A program made the translations under genes and the position numbers. 64,000 nt of DNA from Tetradesmus obliquus. Its lineage: Eukaryota; Chlorophyta; Chlorophyceae; Sphaeropleales; Scenedesmaceae. Location: the NCBI GenBank assembly GCA_030272155.1, contig CP126197.1, positions 3,092,001-3,156,000 on the forward strand, read 5' to 3'. The stretch's first letter is position 1, and the number at the start of each line of letters is the position of its first letter. Below the pieces are notes generated by a model, which had not been told where the DNA came from, ran no database searches, and saw only the letters and a list, made by a program, of their open reading frames with translations. Positions 11,361-22,134 of the stretch are shown here, piece after piece.

Positions 11361-14054
11361 AGGACACGTACGATGGCGTGGACCAGGACACAGCATCACG
11401 CTACCGATCCTACTACAGCCCCAACCTGTGGCCGCGGCAGGCCCTGCCGCAACTGGAGGGCTGCTTTAAGCAGCTGGGCAGCTTAGTAATTGATGTTGGG
11501 CTGCTGCTGGCGCAGCACTGCAGCAAGTGAGCGAGCTGTGTGGTCTGTACGTGATTGGGGTTATTGGGGGCTGCTTCAAGCAGCTGGGCAGCTTAGTAGT
11601 TGATGTGGGGCTGCTGCTGGCACAGCACTGCAGCAAGTGAGCGAGCTGATCTGGTGTAGAGTTGGGATGTTTGTTTGTGGCTCATTGCAGTTGCTGGTGT
11701 GTGTAATACTGGCAGCTGGGCAGCATAGTGATTGATTTGGGGGTGCTGCTGGCGCTGCACTGCAGCAAGTGAGCGGGCTGTTCTGATGCAGATTTGGGAT
11801 GTTTGTTTGTGGCTCGTTGCAGTTGCTGGTGTGTGCAGTAATGGCAGCTGGGCAGCTTAGTGGTTGATGTGGGGCTGCTGATGGCGCAGCACTGCAGCAA
11901 GTCAGCAGTCTGTTTTGGATTTTTGAATGAGGCTCTTTGTAGTTGCTGGTGTGTACAGTGCTTGCTCCGCAAGCTTAGCGTTCTGCCGCAGCGTGTCGCC
12001 CTGCACATGCAATAATCAAGTGCATGCCGGAGTCCGCGCTCTCTGCATGCCATGCGCAACGCTGCCAGCTGCGTTATCACATCACTCCTGAGCGGAGCCT
12101 CATGCATTATGCATTATGTCCTGCTTTGTGTGCAGGTACGTGCAGCAGCAGCTGTCCAATGCAGTGGGGCAGCCGCTGAGTCAGCAGGAGCAGGCGCAGC
12201 TGGACTTTGAGGGGCAGCTGCGGCGCAGCAGCTGCCACAAGGCACGCCTGCTGCACTACTTCCCCACCAACTGCGGCGACCAGCAGCAGCAGCAGCAGCA
12301 GCAGGTGGCTGATGGAGAGGACTGGTGTGGGTGGCACTTGGATCACGGCGCGCTCACAGGTGGGCTGGTGGACCGCTGGCAGTTCAACAGCACAGCAACT
12401 GTTGCATGGGTGGGAGGGATGTTAAGTAGCAGCAGCAGCAACCTCGGCATGCGCAGCACGAGCGTGCGTTGCGCTGTAATGTTAAGGGTGCAATAGCTGC
12501 AGGCGGAGCCCCTCTGCATATTTTGCAGCACTTGCAGTTGCTGGTTTCAAGCAGACTGTGTATATTAATTGGAGTCCCTTGCTGCCGTTCACACGCTGCC
12601 ATGCATGCTGTCCCTCCCCCTCTGTCTGTGTGCACAGGGCTGACCGGCGCCGATTACATCAAGGACGCGCAGCAGCTGATTGCACTCCCTGCTGTCAATA
12701 GTGTTGTAGTTGCCACTCACAACATTGCTGCTGTGTTTGCTGCCGCGCTGCTGTGCATGCTTCCTCTGCCTGCATGCAGGCCTCACCAGTGCCATGTACA
12801 TCAAGGATGGGCAGCAGGTGCCCTGCCCCGACCCCTCCGCAGGCCTCTACATCTGTGACAGGTCCGGCGAAGTGGTGCAGGCAGCCATACCGCCCGGCCA
12901 CATCGCGTACCAGGTGCGTGGCTGACGGCAGTATATCTTTATGCTAGCATTGCACAGTCTCTTGGTCCCATGCCGTCCCTTGCAGTGCATTGTGCTTGCA
13001 GTTGTTGAGCAAGAGCATACGTGCTGAGCATTGCCGACGAATCAGCAGAGCAGCTGATGGTGTTGCTCGCACGTTTCTGCGTCATTTGGCGGCATGGTCA
13101 ACTTCACTCAACACGTATTGGGCTCATCAGCTTCACGCACATGACCCAGTGCTGTTTGAACGCTCTCTTGCAGATGGGGCAGGTCATGGCCATCCAGTCA
13201 GGCGGCCTGCTGCGCGCCACGCCGCACTGCGTGCGCGCTGCTGCTGCTGGCGAGCCCGGCGTCTCGCGCAACACCTTTGCAGTGTTCATGCAGCCGGAAA
13301 CAAGCCTGCTGCTGGAAGCCCCCAGGGCTGCTGCAGGTCTGGGTGCGCTACTGTGCATGGACAGTGGCCACTGGGCCCCTGGCATGAGGTGAGCTGGCAA
13401 TGCTTTGATTTTTTTTGTGATGTTGTGACCATCTGTATGCGATGCGCTGGTGTTCTGCCAGTGTGTTGGGCCATTGCTGCTGGAGGCCCCTAGGGCTGCT
13501 GCAGGGCCTGGGGCGCTGCTGTGCATGGATATCGGCCACTGGGCCCCTGGCATGAGGTGCGCGCGGCGCGGTGTGCATCGGTTGTGCTCAATTTACTGCT
13601 GCGGCTTCCACACATGTTATGTTCAGGCCAGCAGGTGCGGATTTGGAGTCAGCAGATGGGCTGTTGGCTTGTCAAGCAGTGCTCTTCAATGGCTGTGTGT
13701 CTAGCACAGCCTCCCAATTTTTCCAGACTACACTGTATCCGCTGACTGCTGCCGACCTTGCTTTGTTTCCTCCGTGCTGCTGCCACCTGCCCGCCTGCTG
13801 TCCCTGTTTGCAGCTTTGGTGAGTTTGCAGAAGCCACCATGCATGGCTATTATGCCACGCCAGCAGCAGCAGCTGCTGCTGCCAGCGGCAGCCCTGCTCG
13901 CAGCGCTGCTGCTGCTGCTGCTGCTGCTGCCGGTAGTGCTGGCGGTGCTGATGCTACGCCCACCTCTGCCAAGGATGTGGCTCCTGCTTCCGTGCTGATG
14001 GCAGCGGAGGCTGCAGTGCGCAAGCGGCTGCAGCTGCTGGTGTCGCACGAGTAA
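10033..14054 (+). CDS. 2-oxoglutarate/Fe(II)-dependent dioxygenase (isopenicillin N synthase-like fold)
   Basis: Eight exons (10033-10149, 10412-10477, 10775-10912, 11363-11526, 12136-12359, 12780-12913, 13174-13388, 13814-14054) join in phase through canonical sites and give 432 residues. The start codon opens MARKISVVEIPYEQL, a typical DIOX_N beginning. The iron-binding HxD is in WHLDHGALTG (His229, Asp231). The distal His is in RATPHC (His299). The 2OG-binding Arg is in VSRNTFAVF (Arg313). The full metal and cosubstrate set is therefore present and the enzyme should be active. Its substrate cannot be read from sequence. No targeting peptide is evident. The C-terminus adds a short Ala-rich stretch (about residues 366-415). 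Exon 4 is preceded by a long (CTG)n run ending in its acceptor. Exons 4, 6 and 7 have tandem echoes in the adjacent introns. Confidence 0.88.
11293..11362 (+). repeat. (CTG)n run forming the 3' end of an intron
   Basis: About 20 CTG units run directly into the CAG acceptor of exon 4 (11363) of the 2OG oxygenase gene. Confidence 0.9.
11457..11905 (+). repeat. Echo array of 2OG-oxygenase exon 4 end and donor
   Basis: The exon end (CAGCTGGGCAGCTTAGT ... GCAGCAAgtgagc) is followed in the intron by three diverging copies near 11568-11640, 11708-11772 and 11845-11905. Two of the three intronic copies keep GCAAGTGAG; the last has GCAAGTCAG. Spacing is about 111, 131 and 133 bp. Reading through from the real exon meets TGA at once. 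Confidence 0.85.
12636..12680 (+). repeat. Echo of 2OG-oxygenase exon 6 start and acceptor
   Basis: A diverged copy of the exon 6 start, including its cAG acceptor, lies 142 bp before the real exon (12780). It would encode LTGADYIKDAQQ, against LTSAMYIKDGQQ in the real exon. Confidence 0.75.
13470..13560 (+). repeat. Echo of 2OG-oxygenase exon 7 end and donor, 168-bp offset
   Basis: About 85 bp, from GCTGCTGGAGGCCCC to ATGAGgtgcgc, repeat the end of exon 7 exactly 168 bp downstream with few changes. The donor moves from 13389 to 13557. Confidence 0.85.
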
Positions 14055-16064
14055 CCAGATGTACCACGGTCAATGTCACATTGATGCAGCACCTCTATCT
14101 GTCACCACAGTCATGTAGTCAATGCTGTGACACTGATGCTTGTGGCTGCGTGTTGGCGTGCATCTTAGGGCGGCATGCTTTGCTGCTTTGGTTTTGCAAC
14201 ACGCGCTGCATTCTTGAGCACAAGCAGCACTGCATGCAGTTGCCGGTGTTTGGCTTTAGGTCTGCCATTGTGGCAGGTCTGTTGCTTACTTGTGGGAAAT
14301 AGACATGTGGTGTGCAACATAGTCTGTGGTTGTAGCAGCCTTGACAGGAAGGGTTTGATATGGCATGCACCATATGCTGCTGCAGAGCAGCTGGATCAAT
14401 CCCTGACGCCAGACACAAGGCTAGCTGCACGAGACAGTCGGAGACAAAGGCGTGGCCTCTTCACACCTCTTAACATGTTGAGACAACTTGAAATGGCCAC
14501 GAGTTGACGTTTGACCCACCACAATGCATGCTGTCGGCACTGGAAGAGGCTGGCTGTATCATAACAGGATTTGCTCTCAGCCAGCAGACATATATGTGTT
14601 TGGACTAGCCATGACATGACATTTGTACTGTGATGGCTGCATGCTTCCAACGGTCAAATGGGCTGCTACGAGTTCATTGACCTCCTTTTGCAGACAGCCT
14701 CGGGGTTTTGCTGTTGAGCAACCTTCATTACGCAGACAACATGAAGGACATGCTCTTGTGGTTGCCTTGGCTTTCAGACGGGTCATCTTGTTGTGGTCAG
14801 TGGTTAGTTTAGAATATTTACATGTGAATACTGTGGCATGTATGTCAACCAGTGAAAATGGCTGGGTCAAGGTCTGCTCTAAAGGATGGGTTTGCCGATA
14901 CACCGTGAGGGTTGCAAAGTTGAAAGTGCCTTGTGTTTGCGATTGCTGACATTTGTTGTACGAACACTGTGGCTTGCAAGCCAGCTGCACTGCATTTGAT
15001 GTTTACAATGCAGAAGCAATGCATCAAGCCGGTGCTCATATGGAAGCTGGTGCCGCCACTAACCCTTGGATATAAAAGGCCTCAGGCCTGTAGCACCAGC
15101 ACTCCCAGTCCTGGGCTGCTGTCTTTTGCCAGCTTGCATCATGCAAGCATGCCACAAGTGAATCATCATGTGGCAGTGTGAAACATGTTTGACATGTGAT
15201 TGTACAGGGTATATACCTGATATATCTGATCCAGTGTGCTGTAACTATTCGACACAATCAGGTTGCAGGCTGCCGCTGCTGCCTGCATATTGCAGTTTGT
15301 CAGTCAGCCACTGCCAGCTGCTGATGGGGTGTAGAGCTCTAGCTCGAGCAACCCGCCAATTCACTGCACACATGAAAACCTGTTGATGCAATACATTGCA
15401 GAAAGAAGGTTCTGCGTTCTAGAATTGCCTTCACAAACCAAAACTAGCACAGGAAAGCCGCCAGCATCAACGATGGACGTTGGTGCCTACCTGTGTGTGT
15501 CCCACTTGCCATATGCACAGCATGCGACAAGACTGAGATAGCAGCGGCGCAAAACAAAGGCATCAACAGTGCGCATACGAACATGTGTGCAGCAGAGCTG
15601 TTCAAGCTGTACATAACCACCAACAATCACAAGCATGCATGTGCATTGATAAAGCGCGTGCAGCCTCAGGACCGTGCTGAACATGAACTTGCACAATTAT
15701 GTGCACCTGATGCAATGCGGTGCACCGTCTGGTGGCTGCAACTGCTTTAAGATGCACCAACCCCCCATGCACAACGTTGTGGTGGTTAACCACCACGATG
15801 TACAACTGTACAATAGCTGCCGCTCACACTTGCAACTCTCTCAGCTGCGCCAACTCCAGTGCAACTCACAAGAGCCATCTTCGTTGTCTAGAGCCGTGCA
15901 GGCGCTCAGACCCTTGTGTAAGCACCTATGCCGCTACGTTCCCATTGCTTACAAGAATACCACAAGAGTCAAGCCAATACACGTCCCGCATAGCTAGCAT
16001 TGGCCCTGCCGCCCATCTCACAACTAAAATCCCTGAAACTGATGCTAATGCTTCGCAAGCCCTG
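14055..16064. other. Intergenic stretch between convergent 2OG oxygenase and BTB genes
   Basis: No coding exon could be supported. Two perfect palindromes adjoin each other: ACAACGTTGT at 15771-15780 and GTGGTGGTTAACCACCAC at 15779-15796. The 3' UTRs of both flanking genes must lie here. Confidence 0.5.
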
Positions 16065-18840
16065 CTACAGCACCTCTGTGATCTCCACCTTAATGTGCAA
16101 GCAGTCCCCTGCATGCACCAGGTTGCTGCCCCGCAGCTTTGCCTTGAATGCCGCCCAGCTGACCACCGCACCGAATCCAAAGAAGTCCGGCCAGCCCCAC
16201 ATCTCCAAGCTGAAGCCCTGCCTAATCATGGGCTTCAAGATGTGCTGCGGCTGCTGCACCATGGAGCGCCCATAGCGGTATGGGTCCACCACCGGCGGGG
16301 GCGGCTGCACTGCACTGGCTGTGATACTGAAGCTGGTGGCGCGCAGCATGTTCTTGCGCCGGCTGCTGGGGCCTACATACATGCCAACCTTGAATGGTGT
16401 GCTGGTGGTCGCTTCAGCTGCTGCCGCGCCCTTAGAGCCTTCACTAGCGCCATCACCTGGCTTGGATGCATTGAATACATATAGCGTGGCCCCGAATGCC
16501 TCGCCCTGCCACCGGCGCGACTCAAACAGCGTGTAGGTGGTCTTTCACCCTGAAGCGCCTCTAGCGTCTGCTTCAAGTCCTCAAGGCTCAACTGCAACCA
16601 CAAATACACAGCAGCACGAGCACACAAGCGTCAGCGTCGCCGCTTACGCTCACCAACGCCTGCACATATCGGAAGGGATGTGTCCGCAGTGAGCAGCAAA
16701 GAGTAGTGCACGGGAGCCTGGTCGTCTGGCAGGGTTCGTGCAGATTCCTTGCAGGAGGATTCTGGCATCAGCAACAACTTTGGACCATCACACAATGCTG
16801 TTGTAAGGTACGTGCACAACCGCACAGCCACCCACCTCATGCTCCATGCTGAGTTTTGTCATCGCTGATGCTGGCCGCTTTGGCTGCTTCCAAGCCGGGA
16901 ACCGGTCAAGAGCAGGGCAGTTTGCCGTCTGCATCGCTTTCACGACAGTTTCAGGCTCGCTGCCTGGACCGCTGCTGCAGATGCAGGCGAGGCGCAGCTC
17001 CAGGGGGCTGAAGCACTTGGCCGCCAGAGGGCTCTCAGCCAGCACAGTGGCCACAAAGGGCTGCGTGCAGTGCGGCATGCGGATCTGCTGCAGCAGCAGC
17101 AGCAGCTCCGCGTCGCTGCTGCCGCCGCAGTGCTGCTGCTGGTAGCCGTGCCACGACTGGATGATGCGGAACACTGCAGACAATGCGGCAACCACGCCAG
17201 CACATGTTCAGATGGTTGCAAGGTTGCATATCTTTCCACAATGCACCAGCAGATACTAGCAAGTAAGCTGCGGTTATGATGCCAGCCTGATTCTGTGACA
17301 GCCACAAGCACACCCGCACTGCTGGCTGTACTCTACTTGCATGGCTGCTGACCCTGCAGCGTACCATTGCAGTTCAATGCAAGCGAGACAGAGCTGGGCA
17401 GCAAGAAGCACAAGCAGAGCCGTAACCCCGACTAAAAGGCATCAAGTGACCGCACCAAGCAGCATCGCATTGCAGCTGCTGCAGGACATGCTGCTGCGCC
17501 GCAGCCCAAGCAAAGCACCTGTGTTCTCTGAAGCCACCTTGGTCTCCTCGTCCTGCAGCAGCGCCAGCAGCACCTTGTGCGGCAGCGCCAGCAGCCGCTG
17601 CCGCTTTTGGCTGTCAGCCAGTGCCAGCTCCAGGTCGCCCAGCTGCTGCTGCAGCTGCTGCTGCGCGGCTGGCAGCAGCGGCTTGCAGGCGTCTGTGCAG
17701 CCGGGTGGCAGCGTGAAGACGCCCAGCACTGTCTCCCACTGCAGCTCTGCTTGCGGCACTGCCTGCAGCGCTGCCACTGCTGCCACCAGCACCTTGTTCA
17801 CACCATATCTGTCTGCGAGGATGAGCAGCTGCAGCAGCTGCACCTGGCTGATGGCGCCCAGGTCTGGCTGGGACTGGTACATGGCCTGCAGCAGCAGCTC
17901 CCCCAGCTCCAGCTGTCCTGCAAGCAGAAGAGCAGCAGCAGAGGTGATCGGCTTTCATTGCAGCTGATAGCTTTTGGAAATAGCTACGCATGTGTTCATT
18001 GAGTGATGCTGTGGCAGCATTGCAGAGCAGCCTGGCTTTGACCTGTAGCGCATTGCTGCTGCCTGCTTGCAGGCATGATGCCACGCGCCGACAGGAGCTG
18101 TGTGTCTACATGATGCAAGGATATGTCTGATCCTCCGGATCCGAAGCATATTCTTGTCCTGCTGAAGCATGCTTCTTACTGTGGCTGGAACACTGCAGCA
18201 GGCCAGTGGTGGCTGCTCAGCACGCTTGCTGTCCCACCTGCAGGAACTGACAGCCGGATCTCTGGCTTCGGGAGAGCCCTTCTGACCAGCTCTTCAGCTG
18301 CAGCAGTACAGTACAATGTACAGTGCATTCAAACAAACAGCACCGGTTGTTTTGTGCAGCCTGCTTTCCTTCAACATGCTGACATGCAATGTGCAACCGG
18401 ACTGTTAACATCAAGGTGATTAGTATGTCTTTGAAAGCATCCCAAGAATAGCAGCTCGTGCTGTGATAGCCCTGCCTGCATGTGGCGTGCTATGGTAGCA
18501 TGCACAGCAGAAGCGCTGCTCGGGGTTCTATACAAGCTCACCATACAGTGCCGCTGCAAAGACAGTTGCTCCTCCTCACCTTGGCCTTGAAGAATGCTGA
18601 GAAGGCAACCAACACCATGCTGTGCCCAGGAAGTGTTGTTTGCTGCAAGCTGCCCTCCTCCTCATCAGGCTCAGGAGCCTTCCTCTTCTCCCCTGCCACA
18701 CTGCCGCTGCATGACGCAGCACGGTCCTCCTCTACGATAAGGTTCACATCAGACAGCTCATCCTTTCTGAAGAATTCGCTGAAGTCCGGTACGAAGGCTT
18801 GATCGACCATTGTGCTGGCTTGCTCCTGCACCTGCTGCAT
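16065..18840 (-). CDS. BTB/POZ-BACK protein with MATH-like C-terminus (probable cullin-3 adaptor), one apparent frameshift
   Basis: Exons on the minus strand are 18840-18580, about 18297-18238, 17917-17519, 17173-16836 and 16591-16065. The start is ATG at 18840 (MQQVQEQASTMVDQAF). Exon 1 carries the BTB hallmarks LSDVNLIVEED and HSMVLVAFSAFFKAK. Exon 2 read in the homologous frame gives KPEIRLSVPAG, and exon 3 gives QLELGELLLQAMYQ, then a BACK region ending VASENTVFRIIQSWHG across the exon 3/4 junction. The last exon contains YTLFESRRWQGEAFGATLY and SLEMWGWPDFFG, MATH-like in pattern, and ends HIKVEITEVL. Length is about 527 aa. BTB-MATH/BACK proteins usually recruit substrates to CUL3 ubiquitin ligases (family knowledge). 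Two problems remain: the exon 2 start does not fit the phase of exon 1 unless a weak AAGAG acceptor is used, and the last exon changes frame by one base near 16543-16545. This may be a sequencing indel or early decay. Confidence 0.7.
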
Positions 18841-19650
18841 CTACGTGCTGCATTGGCAGCTAAAACCATACTTACTCGGTCAAACAACAACCGAGCAGCA
18901 TCGTAACATGCTATAAGCATGGTACAGGTGTCTCGCGTTTGAAACTGAATGTAACATGACAATGACGACTTGTTAACAGCAACTGCAAGTTGCAGTCTGC
19001 GATTATTTGATTACTGAAGTGGTCTGACACAGTTGAATGCCTGGTGAAGAGGAGCAAGCTGCGATCATAGCCTGATGATGTCCATCTCACCTAGCCTGTG
19101 GTCATAAGAGCGTTGATGCAGCTTCTAGCTGCTGGACGTGGCCGCGTTTGAAGCACATTAGATGCATTGAGATTAAGTAACGTATTTAATACCATCTGTG
19201 GCACGGTGCTTCGCCATACAGTGCACATCTGACCCTGCACAACCAGGAACCAGGATATTGTCAGCCAGGTGATGACTCACCAAATCTGGAGTGCACCTCA
19301 GCGGTGGCTTGGGCTCGCAACTAAAAAGTCTTTCCAGCCAAATGATCTACGTGTTAGACTTTGTTTTAGCTCGTGTCGGGCTCCAGTGCTGGGGCGAGCT
19401 AGCCACATGGCTCCTGCAATCATTAGGGGCAGTACACTGGCATGTCAATGACACTCCCAGCAACCTTGGAGAACCACTTGGACACCGCTTTCACTGGTCA
19501 AGCAACTTATTTGGATGCGCACAATCGTGGTTACGGATGGTCTCTCCACTTCGGCGATGGAAGGGCGATCTGCGTGATTGTGTCGGGCGGAGTAATGGTG
19601 CCTCTTGAGGTCTGCCCTGGATGATTTAGTGATTGCTATACAGTCTGAAA
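18841..19650. promoter_or_regulatory. Shared upstream region of divergent BTB and kinase genes
   Basis: This 810-bp gap separates two divergent start codons and shows no supported exon. It must contain both 5' UTRs and promoters, so a bidirectional promoter is possible. I could not pick out individual sites. Confidence 0.45.
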
Positions 19651-20051
19651 ATGGGTGCCCTAACCAGCTGCCTTCGAGGCCCCGGTCCGGTGAGTGTGTC
19701 ACAGGCACAAGCTGTGGAGGCAGATATCCTCAGCGTTTCGTGTGCCGAGAGCCATGCAAAACACATACCGGCAATCAATGTCACGATCTTGGTCTTTGTA
19801 TGCAGGCTGGGGTCGCGGCTGAGCAGCACAGCCCGCAGCAGCAAAGTTCAGCAGCAGACCACCACCCCACTGTCATCAGCAGCAAAGCACCATCTCAGGA
19901 CGCAGCTGCACTCAGCTTGAAGACTGCGCCATGGGCATACAAGATAACTCAGGGTCACGGGGCCGTCCCATGGCAGGAAGAAACATCCCAGCAGCAGCAT
20001 GCAGACAAGCACCAGCAGCAGCACCAGCAGCATGTGATGGAGCCTGCTGAT

Positions 20052-20103
<52 letters not shown>

Positions 20104-22094
20104 GCCCTGCAGCCCGCAGGCTCAGCAGCAGCAGCAGCAGCGCTGCCAGTGCTTCCAGCAGCTTGCACTGCATGTTGGCTCTGCTGTCAAACCATGAGCA
20201 TCAGCTGCCGGCGCTGCTAGGGTTTCCGGCTGCGCCCTGGATGCCACTAAACCCTCACGAGTCGGGCCCACCTAGGCCCGCCTGCGAGGACGAGCGGTGA
20301 GCAGCAGCGCTTGCAGGAACTTTGCAGGCACTCTGCAAGATGTGCCACAGCTGTAACAGCAAAAACAAATTGTATATGCCGTACAACAGCCACGTCCGCC
20401 ACCATAGCAGGCGGCAGCAGCAGCAGGCGACCTTGCAGGACTGCTGCGCAGGCCAACCACAACCACAACACGGCAGGACGGCATGCAGCAGCCTCCAAAA
20501 GCACCGCATCACTCCTATAACACACACATTACATGCCAGCGTGGCATGGCCACCAGATGGAAATCGCTAGCCTTTGCACACATCCAACTGCATTCTTCTT
20601 TTGTCGACATCCTGCAAGCTGTGTGTCATCTACTCATTTGCTACAGCTTCACCGTCTGTCTTTCTGTCTGCTCTGTCCATCTGCTACGTACAAATCAGGC
20701 TGGCTGTAGCAACCCATGTGGCGCAGCTGCTTGACAGTGTGCCTCATGAGCCGCTGGATGGCCTGCTGCAGCTGGCCTGCAGCATGTTCAACGTGTCTGC
20801 TGCGCTGCTGGTGCTGTGCGGGGACCGCTGCATACGCATCGTGAGGGCACACTGCGCGGAGGGCGAGTTTAAGGTGCGCTGGCAGCAGCAGCAGCAGCGG
20901 CGGCGGCGGCAGCAGTGGGGTTGGGGACTGGTTGGTTGAGGCTGTTTGGGAGCTTCATGCACTGGGATCATCATGAGCAGGGCAGCAACAGGGCAAGCAG
21001 CAACAGCAGCACCAGCAGCAGCACCAGCAGCAGCGGCCGCACCGCGGCATGCGCCACAGGGGCACTGTTGTAGCGAACATACTGTCTGGCAGCAACAGCA
21101 GCACAGCAGTCTCACCAACAACTCGTCATGGCAGTGTCGCCACTGTACTTGCTACAACTGCCATCACAGCAGCACCACCATAGTAATTGCTAACACGGCC
21201 ATCACAGCATCGGCGCCAACACATGCGTGCCATGCTACCTGCAGGGCGACTCCTCCTGGCAGTTCACCCTAACAGCACTGCCGACATCAACTGCTTCTGC
21301 AGCAAACAGCATCTGACACTATGTGCTCCCCTCAAAAACCTTGCAGGGCGACTCCTCCTGGCAGAACTCTTTTTGTGGCTGGACGCTGTCCAGCCATCTG
21401 CCGGCAGTGCTGGTCGTGAATGACACCCTGCAGGACGCGCGGTGAGCCTTTTCCTTGTACATCTGCAGCACAGCAGCTTGAGTGCCCTGCAGCTGGTCCC
21501 GCATCGTGTGCTAGGGTGGCGATTTTTGTTTTGCAGAAATCAGTGCACCATCCATGCGCAAGCGTGCTATGCTGTTTGTTGCACGATGCAATGCTGGCAG
21601 GCATAACAGCAGCAGAGTGTACGGCAGCATTGCACAGCAGCATGCACACCTGAACACCCTGCACACCAGGCATGCCTTGTGGCAAAAGCAACAGAACCAT
21701 CATTGCCGAGCTGTACATACGTAACAGCGTAATTGCATGCTGCTGCTGCTGCTGCCGCTGCAGCTTCTCCGACAATGTGCACGTGACGTCTGGTGCCATC
21801 CGCTTCTACTGCGGCGCCCCACTGGTGTCCAGCACAGGCCACCGCCTGGGCACGCTGTGAGTAACTACAGTACCCTTGTGCGCTGGTGCCATCTCCTTGG
21901 CTTGCGCTGCATGTGCTGCTTTGCTGTGCGGCGCCGCTGCGCTGCCCAGGTCGCCGCCTGGGCACGCTGTGAGTGAAAGATCGTAGTACCGTTGTGCGCT
22001 GATGCTATCTGCTTTGTCTTTCAATGCATTACATCGCATCACAGCTCTGCAGGAAATGGCATCTGTGATCTATTTCTGGTGTGACAGCGCTGTG

Positions 22095-22134
<40 letters not shown>

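Noticed and set aside
15720..16484. 254-aa plus-strand open frame
   Set aside because: It is antisense to the last exon of the BTB gene and has no domain or splice partner.
16631..16835. Extra BTB-gene exon coding LCTYLTTALCDGPK
   Set aside because: Including it forces two frame errors. Splicing 16836 directly to 16591 keeps phase and joins homologous sequence, so the segment is intron.
20030..20105. (GCA)n run as a possible CRISPR-like or satellite array
   Set aside because: It is a simple triplet repeat coding Ala in kinase exon 2, without spacers.
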